NCBI GenBank assembly: GCA_013054445.1
Contig: JAAMPI010000970.1
Location: forward strand, 1-21,941
Length of the DNA stretch: 21,941 nt
Direction of reading: 5' to 3'
Source of the DNA: Cudoniella acicularis
Lineage: Eukaryota; Ascomycota; Leotiomycetes; Helotiales; Helotiaceae
Numbering within the stretch: the stretch's first letter is position 1; every line of letters starts with the position of its first letter. The translations under genes and the position numbers were made by a program. Under the pieces are notes generated by a model. That model made no database searches and had not been told where the DNA came from. It was given only the letters and a program-made list of their open reading frames with translations. Shown here piece by piece: positions 17,061 to 21,941 of this stretch.

Positions 17061-17127
17061 CAGTTTCGTTTCTGCTTTTGAAATCCCAAATAAGCCAATT
17101 GGCACTTCATAGCTAGCACTGGGCAGG

Positions 17128-18885
17128 ATGTTACTGAATATCGGGATTTGGGAAACCTTGGCAATTGTCGCCAGCACCCTGATTTCAGTCAGCCCCCCTC
17201 CTCAATCTCAAGCTATCCTCAATACTGACTCTCGCGCAGGTTGCCATCTACGGAACAGTCTACAACCTATACTTCCACCCTCTCGCCAAATTTCCCGGCC
17301 CAAAACTCTTCGCCTTCGCCGAGTTCCCCTACGTCTTCTCCATCCTCCGCGGTCGAGTCGCCTACACCATCAAAGATCTCCACACCCAATATGGCCCCAT
17401 TATCCGCATGGCCCCCAACGAGCTCGTTTTCTCTTCCGCACCCGCCCTTAAAGATGTCTACACGCGACAAGGGGAGAAGCCCTCTTTCCCCAAAGATCCA
17501 AATGCGTACACTACACCACCTGGAGGCGTGCACAGTATTCTCACTGTACGATCTGATGCCGATCATTCTCGCTATCGGCGCCTGCTTGCGCATTCATTCT
17601 CGGAGAAATCCCTTCAAGAACAAGCTCCCCTTATCAAGACATACGTCGACTTGCTTATTTACCGTCTACACAGCTGCGCTGCAGATGGGCCCCAGAATAT
17701 GTTGAAATGGTTTAACTATGTTTCTTTTGATATTATTGGTGATCTTACCTTGGGTGAATCTTTCAATTCGCTCCAGGAATCGGGATACCATCCTTGGGTC
17801 TCGTTTCTGCTCGTCCATTTTAAGTCTTCAGCGTTTCTCGCTCAGGCGAGAAAGTATCCTCTGTTTGCGAAATTACTCATGAAGTTTATTCCGAAGGAGG
17901 TGATTCAAGGACGGATTGGTCATGCGAAGTTTGCGAAGGAAAAGGTGCTGAGCAGAATGGAGATGGGGACTGAGAGACCTGATTTTATGACTGGAGTTTT
18001 GAAACATAACGATAAGGAGGTAATGTACTTTTTTCTATGCCTTTTTACTCTTACTAATAAGAAACAGACAGGAATAACAGTAGAAGAAATAATCCCGACA
18101 TTCGCGATCCTTATCGTCGCCGGAAGCGAAACTATATCAACGCTCTTATCGGCCGTGACTTTCTACCTCCTCAAGTATCCCTCCGCGATGAAGAAACTCA
18201 TCACAGAAATCCGAACAACTTTCAAGACCGAAGAAGAAATCAATCAAATCAGCGTTAATAGCCTTAAATACATGCTCGCAGTCTTAGACGAAGCGCTGAG
18301 ACTCCTCCCTCCTACTCCACGTGGTGGACCGAGAGTTGTTCCCGGGGACGGCGAAGTTGTGGATGGTGTTTGGATCCCTGGTGGTGTATGTTTCTCCCTC
18401 TCGTTGCCTGTTCGCTCTCTTTTTAATTGTCAATTGGATTTCTACTGATGAAAATCATGGTAGACCATCGTCACGGTAGCAACATACTCCGCTAATCGCC
18501 AGCCCTCAAATTGGGCTGATCCCGACGAATTTGTGCCTGAACGCTGGCTCGAAAACGCACCCCAGAAATACAAAAACGACAACAAAGCCGCATTTTCGCC
18601 GTTTAGTTTAGGACCAAGAAATTGTATTGGTCGGAAGTAAGTAATTCAAATTCAAGTTATTCAATAATTTTGAGAAAGAAGGGACAGAAAGGAGAAAATG
18701 CGTGCTAATATAGAGGGATTAGTTTGGCGTATGCGGAGATGAGGACGATTCTCGCTAGACTGCTATGGAATTTCGACCTAGAGTTAGATGAAAGGAGTAA
18801 GGAGTGGACGAAGGACATGAAAATGTATCTTGTGTGGGAGAAGCCATCGTTGTGGGTTACGTTGAAACCGGTTTCTAGGGAGTGA
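17128..18885 (+). CDS. Cytochrome P450 monooxygenase, isotrichodermin C-15 hydroxylase-like
   Basis: Five exons (17128-17187, 17240-18019, 18068-18385, 18464-18636, 18723-18885) give 497 aa, the normal length for the family. The N-terminus is a membrane anchor (LAIVASTLISVAIYG) followed by the FHPLAKFPGPK proline-rich hinge. Signature motifs are intact: I-helix AGSET (298-302), ExxR in DEALR (E355/R358), FVPERW (about 409-414) and the heme loop FSLGPRNCIG (433-442) with C440 as the heme thiolate. It would hydroxylate or oxidise a small molecule on the ER membrane using NADPH-P450 reductase. The general pattern resembles fungal secondary-metabolism P450s such as isotrichodermin C-15 hydroxylases, but the substrate is unknown and no backbone synthase is in the window. 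Intron 1 has an unusual GTCAGC donor; intron 2 (48 nt) contains no in-frame stop, so retention would add 16 residues. Branch sites CTGAC, CTAAT, CTGAT and CTAAT support the four introns. Confidence 0.92.
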
Positions 18886-20157
18886 TTACTGGGAAGGAGG
18901 GGTTTAAAGACATGGCAAAGTGGAATAACAATAATTTTACGTGCAAGTAAGTTTAATCAGGCTTCGGGAAGCTTTGGCTCTTGCATTCGGAGCTCATATT
19001 TATTCTTAGAGGGAAGGCATTCGACGCGCCCAGCCTCACAATGAACACACGATTTCTATTCAAATTCCTCACTGAGATGTTCCCGCAAATGAATATCACT
19101 CAAGCAGACCCCTTCCAATCGATCTCCAACTTCGTAAAAGAATCGCCACTTCCCCCGGATCTGTACTGCCCTCGGTGCTTGCCCATAAGCTTGTGATTTG
19201 AAATAACTTGGCAGTCATCGATTCCGGCCGCTTACTACAGGACGCTTGCATATTTGTATAGCCGAAGCAATTACAAAAAGATCAATCTCACGACTTGGCA
19301 ATGCTGACAGTGACAAAGCCCAAGACTCCAATCTCTTGGCTCTTGGTAACTGACTAAGAGAGACGTTTATATTAATTTGGATATTCTACCCAGGCGAAAT
19401 TCGGCCTTCCCATGCTGATGACAAGCTTCTGAAAGTGCTGGGGTGAGTTTTGAGAATATTAGTATTGGTCGGAGGGGGGATCAGAAAATACGTTCTAATC
19501 GTCCTCTTGCTGGTTGATTCTTAAAGGAATTTTACGCATAACATGGCACACGGTGTAACGTGTTATATTTCTGCGGGAATAAAATCACAGTAGGTATTAG
19601 AAATCAGTTAGCTTCCCCGTTAACCTCCTAGTTGTTCTAACCTGAATCCTTTACCTTGTGAGGTAAGATATATTACTCAGGAGAGGGGGTTTTCGGCCTT
19701 GGCCCAGCCACTGAGAGAATTGTCAGATAGTTAATGCTGCTTTTTAAGAATTCCTCACCCGCCAAGAATTCTACACAGCTTTGCAGCTAGAAGATTACAC
19801 ACATCCACGAGAGAAAAGCTGGAAAATGATTTTAGATCAGGTGAGAGGGCAGCTACTAGAATAGAACTGATGTGAGGTGAGGCATATACACTATTGCCGA
19901 AAGTATCTTGGCTAGATGAAAGGCAAGGATTCAGGAATCGTTTGACGAATATCAATTTCGTGTGATACAGGCTGCTGACGCAGCAGGAAATATATATAAA
20001 TATAAACACTTCCTTCTTGAATTGCCTCTCTGTTATCAATCACCTTCGCAATAAATACTCCAATCTCAATCATCACACAACTATCCCAACATCAAAAAAA
20101 TAAATCTATTCTCATTATTTTTTCCCACCCAGAAAGGCAACCAAGCAAACTATCAAA
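18886..20157. other. Gene-free tract; TATA and leader of the secreted-protein gene at its right end
   Basis: No gene is supported. A plus-strand frame at 18981-19196 and a minus-strand frame at 19755-20039 are open but have no motif or expression signal I trust. A TATA motif (TATATATAAA, 19991-20000) lies 158 bp before the ATG at 20158, and the intervening leader is C/A-rich, fitting a promoter for the small secreted protein. Confidence 0.45.
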
Positions 20158-20716
20158 ATGCACTTCTCAACCCTCATCTCCTCCACTGCACTCATCATGG
20201 CTACTCTAGCCCTCTCATTACCAACTCCTGCCTCCGCAGCAGCAGCAGCAGCAGCCGCTTCCACACCCCTCATTGATCTTTGGCAAGATGCGTGCGTCTC
20301 CCTTTTCCCCCTTTCTCTCCCCGGCACAAAAACCCCAAATACTACCCCAGCCGCCACCCTCCAGAATTCCGGAAAAAAATAATAATAATAAAGTTTACTA
20401 ACTTACAAAAAACAGCAACTTCCTCGGCCTCAAATTCACCGGCTCAAGCACAGTCGGCACCTGCGTTGACCTTCCCAAGGGATTCAGCGACAACGTGACA
20501 TCTGGGAAGGCCAAGCCGGGTTTTAGGTGCACTACGTGGGTGTAAGTTATCCTTTTCTCAAATATTCTTTTGAGTGTTTTAGATGAACTAATAAGAGGAA
20601 ATAGCGATGTGAAATGCAAAGGCACGGGCTTCAGCTTCAATGAGAAACCGGGGAGTGAGAAGTTCCCTGCTTGGATCGATAATAAATCTAGCAGCTGGAA
20701 GTGCGTTGCTGCTTGA
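20158..20716 (+). CDS. Small secreted four-cysteine protein, possibly crystallin-like
   Basis: Exons 20158-20291, 20416-20541 and 20605-20716 give 123 aa. The N-terminus has a clear signal peptide (MHFSTLISSTALIMATLALS), then a run of eight alanines (residues 27-34) encoded largely by a GCA repeat. The mature part holds four cysteines (C61, C83, C91, C120), enough for two disulfides, in the pattern GTC-x-x-LP...D..TS...G..C..W...C.G, ending KSSSWKC near the C-terminus. This layout resembles fungal small secreted proteins with a beta/gamma-crystallin-like fold, but I rate the fold only as plausible. Introns of 124 and 63 nt have TACTAAC and ACTAAT branch sites and GTGCGT/GTAAGT donors. Location between transposon relics and absence of enzyme motifs fit an effector or antimicrobial candidate; no activity can be inferred. 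Confidence 0.75.
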
Positions 20717-21180
20717 TTTTTCGCATCGATGTCATTTCTTGAGCAAAGCCCAAGAAGAAAGAATATAGGACAAAGAAGAAGAATGCACAGCAGGGAAAGA
20801 GGGGGGTTCAGAAGCTTGTTGCTTGCTGCATTTTTCTTGTTTGAATTGTTTTCAATTACTCTTTCTTTCTTGCGTTTTTTGGCTTTGATATTGGCTTCGT
20901 GGTTTTGTTTTTAGTTCGGAACATTCATTTATTTTATTAAGGGTCATAATAGACTTAAACTGAAGAGAAATTTGACATTTAAAAGCGCAGACTTCATGCT
21001 TACCCCTTGACCCTCGTCTGTCCGCCCTCACACCTCTTCCCCGCTTTCCCACCATCACCACCACCAACCATACACCGCCAGCCTAGGCAACAACCCCTCT
21101 CCGCCCAATCCCCTATCACAACTTCCAACACCTCAAGTTGCCTCCCTACCTCCCTGCCCCTTATCCCCCTCCACAACCCC
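20717..21180. other. Gene-free stretch
   Basis: AT-rich at 20880-20990, then a C-rich, low-complexity stretch at about 21005-21195 with many CCCT/CCAC runs. No gene, RNA or repeat unit is supported. Confidence 0.4.
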
Positions 21181-21612
21181 TCACGCTCTCCCTATTAAAA
21201 ACAGGATCTTCAACAAGCAGATTTCGGGTGCCAGAAATTTGATGGCAGACTGGTGAGCGAGGTGGACGGGGTAATTTCCATCAGTCGAATCCTGAATCTG
21301 CAGAAACGATCCACATTGCAAAACGTAGTCTCGAAGCGTGGGTATATCTTTCCGGTACTCAGGCGGCAGAGATGCAGCGATGGTGAGTTCCAGGAGAGTC
21401 GAAGTCTTGAAAGAAATAATAGCATCTCGCAAGATATTAAGAGCGATCTCTACAAGTTCATTATCGTCATTCTCCAGAAGCTGAAAGAGCATTTTCTGGT
21501 ACAGCGGTGCCAATCCCCGAGGCAATGATCGTAGTACTTTCTCTGCCCTTGCGGCAATGACATTGGCTTTTGCCAACTCTGTGTAGGTTGGGTGGTTGTA
21601 TTTTTGTTCAAT
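21181..21612 (-). pseudogene. NACHT/STAND NTPase fragment fused behind a monooxygenase start
   Basis: The minus-strand frame is open from the presumed splice acceptor (exon begins at 21612) to TGA at about 21181. From about residue 20 it matches the segment that follows the NTPase core in fungal NACHT/NLR-like proteins: VLRSLPRGLAPLYQKML, an ILRD...LLELTIAASLP block, CGSFLQIQD and HLAHQSAIKFL, the last being the usual HQSAKDFL element. The Walker A and B motifs are absent, and the frame stops within about 20 residues of the HQSA element, so no repeat domain follows. The first ten or so residues (EQKYNHPTY) look more like the monooxygenase encoded upstream. This is a truncated fragment; as an independent gene it has no start. 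Confidence 0.65.
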
Positions 21613-21710
21613 CTGTTATCCAACTCTTTTGTTAGCATTTTCCTTTCTATTCCCAATCCTGAAGTCAGAACCGCGCAATGAATTAAGAGGAAATAGAAAG
21701 GGAAACCAAC
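21613..21710 (-). other. Candidate 98-nt intron joining monooxygenase and NACHT segments
   Basis: On the minus strand it begins GTTGGT after the codon for Asn in LMPN and ends AACAG before ATT-GAA-CAA, phase 0 on both sides. The donor is weak (GTTGGT) but a TGCTAAC branch motif lies about 25 nt before the acceptor. Without splicing, the upstream frame reads through in a different register into a stop. Confidence 0.4.
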
Positions 21711-21941
21711 ATTAGGCATTAATCTCACCCTCCCCAATTCCTTGTCATCCTCCCACCTGCGCAGCGAATTCGTCTCAAGCACAGTCGCACATTGCATTAT
21801 CTCGTCCAAAACCCGAAACGCGCCATAATCCGCAAAGCATTTGGAGGAAGCTGGATACCTGCTCCTTTTGAGGAGATGTCGTGGACTTGCTCAAGGATAG
21901 TGACGTTGTGTCCTGTGAGAGAGAGGCCGATTGCGGTTGTG
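21711..21941 (-). pseudogene. FAD-dependent monooxygenase N-terminal part, frameshifted (salicylate hydroxylase-like)
   Basis: From the right edge the minus strand encodes TTAIGLSLTGHNVTILEQ, then GAGIQLPPNALRIMARFG, the early Rossmann and GAGI-PPN blocks of class A flavoprotein monooxygenases such as salicylate hydroxylase. The GxGxxG dinucleotide-binding loop would lie just outside the window. At about 21812 a one-base loss (a GGG run where four G would restore phase) shifts the frame; reading resumes as VLDEIMQCATVLETNSLRRW and RVRLMPN, which fits the same family. After LMPN sequence passes through a candidate intron into NACHT-like sequence instead of the expected HRADL region. So the gene is frameshifted and truncated or fused. 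A sequencing error at the G run could account for the shift but not the fusion. Confidence 0.65.

Noticed and set aside
17408..18448. P450 as a single 346-codon reading frame
   Set aside because: Would lack the membrane anchor, the PERW motif and the heme-binding loop, all of which appear when five exons are joined.
18981..19196. Plus-strand 72-codon open frame after the P450
   Set aside because: No motif, no promoter, not long enough to exceed chance; a decayed fragment is possible but unsupported.
19755..20039. 95-codon minus-strand open frame
   Set aside because: Overlaps the promoter and TATA motif of the secreted-protein gene and has no recognisable features.

Overview
The window looks like nuclear DNA of a filamentous ascomycete (Pezizomycotina; Leotiomycetes is my guess, not shown). 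Supporting signs are short 46-124 nt introns with GT..AG borders and CTAAC/CTGAC-like branch sites, a Zn2Cys6 regulator, a HET-domain gene, a fungal-type P450, a NACHT-type fragment, and gene-poor AT-rich tracts holding retroelement debris with C-to-T type stop codons. That debris pattern resembles repeat-induced point mutation (RIP). One ambiguous base (N) is at 115.

Layout. 1-232: 3' end of an unrecognised gene. 917-3075: Zn2Cys6 transcription factor (3 exons, 677 aa). 3681-4940: amidohydrolase-2 type aromatic decarboxylase with a signal peptide (3 exons, 376 aa), in the same orientation as the regulator. 5.1-9.5 kb: gene-poor relic tract. It holds possible decayed coding sequence, a minus-strand chromovirus 3' end (chromodomain integrase tail, purine tract, LTR), a degenerate plus-strand zinc-finger ORF between that tail and the LTR, and a helicase fragment cut off just after its Walker A motif. 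9513-9924: small zinc-ribbon protein whose ATG is split by an intron. 10529-11413: polytopic membrane protein.

12.0-15.3 kb: a HET-domain gene (12616-14757, 676 aa) between two LTR-like repeats in inverted orientation, both pointing at the gene. The right repeat abuts a pogo/Fot1-like transposase tail. 15.3-17.0 kb: no gene seen; contains a diverged ~114 bp direct duplication. 17128-18885: cytochrome P450 (5 exons, 497 aa, all signature motifs intact). 20158-20716: small secreted four-cysteine protein (3 exons, 123 aa), a possible beta/gamma-crystallin-like effector candidate. 21181-21941, minus strand: the start of a salicylate-hydroxylase-like FAD monooxygenase with a one-base frameshift, running after one plausible intron into a NACHT-protein fragment; probably a chimeric pseudogene.

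No pathway links all the genes. The regulator/decarboxylase pair is the best candidate for a functional unit. The HET, NACHT, secreted-protein and transposon content is typical of a fast-evolving accessory region. Exon structures were deduced by eye from splice signals, frame and family resemblance; no search or alignment was run.
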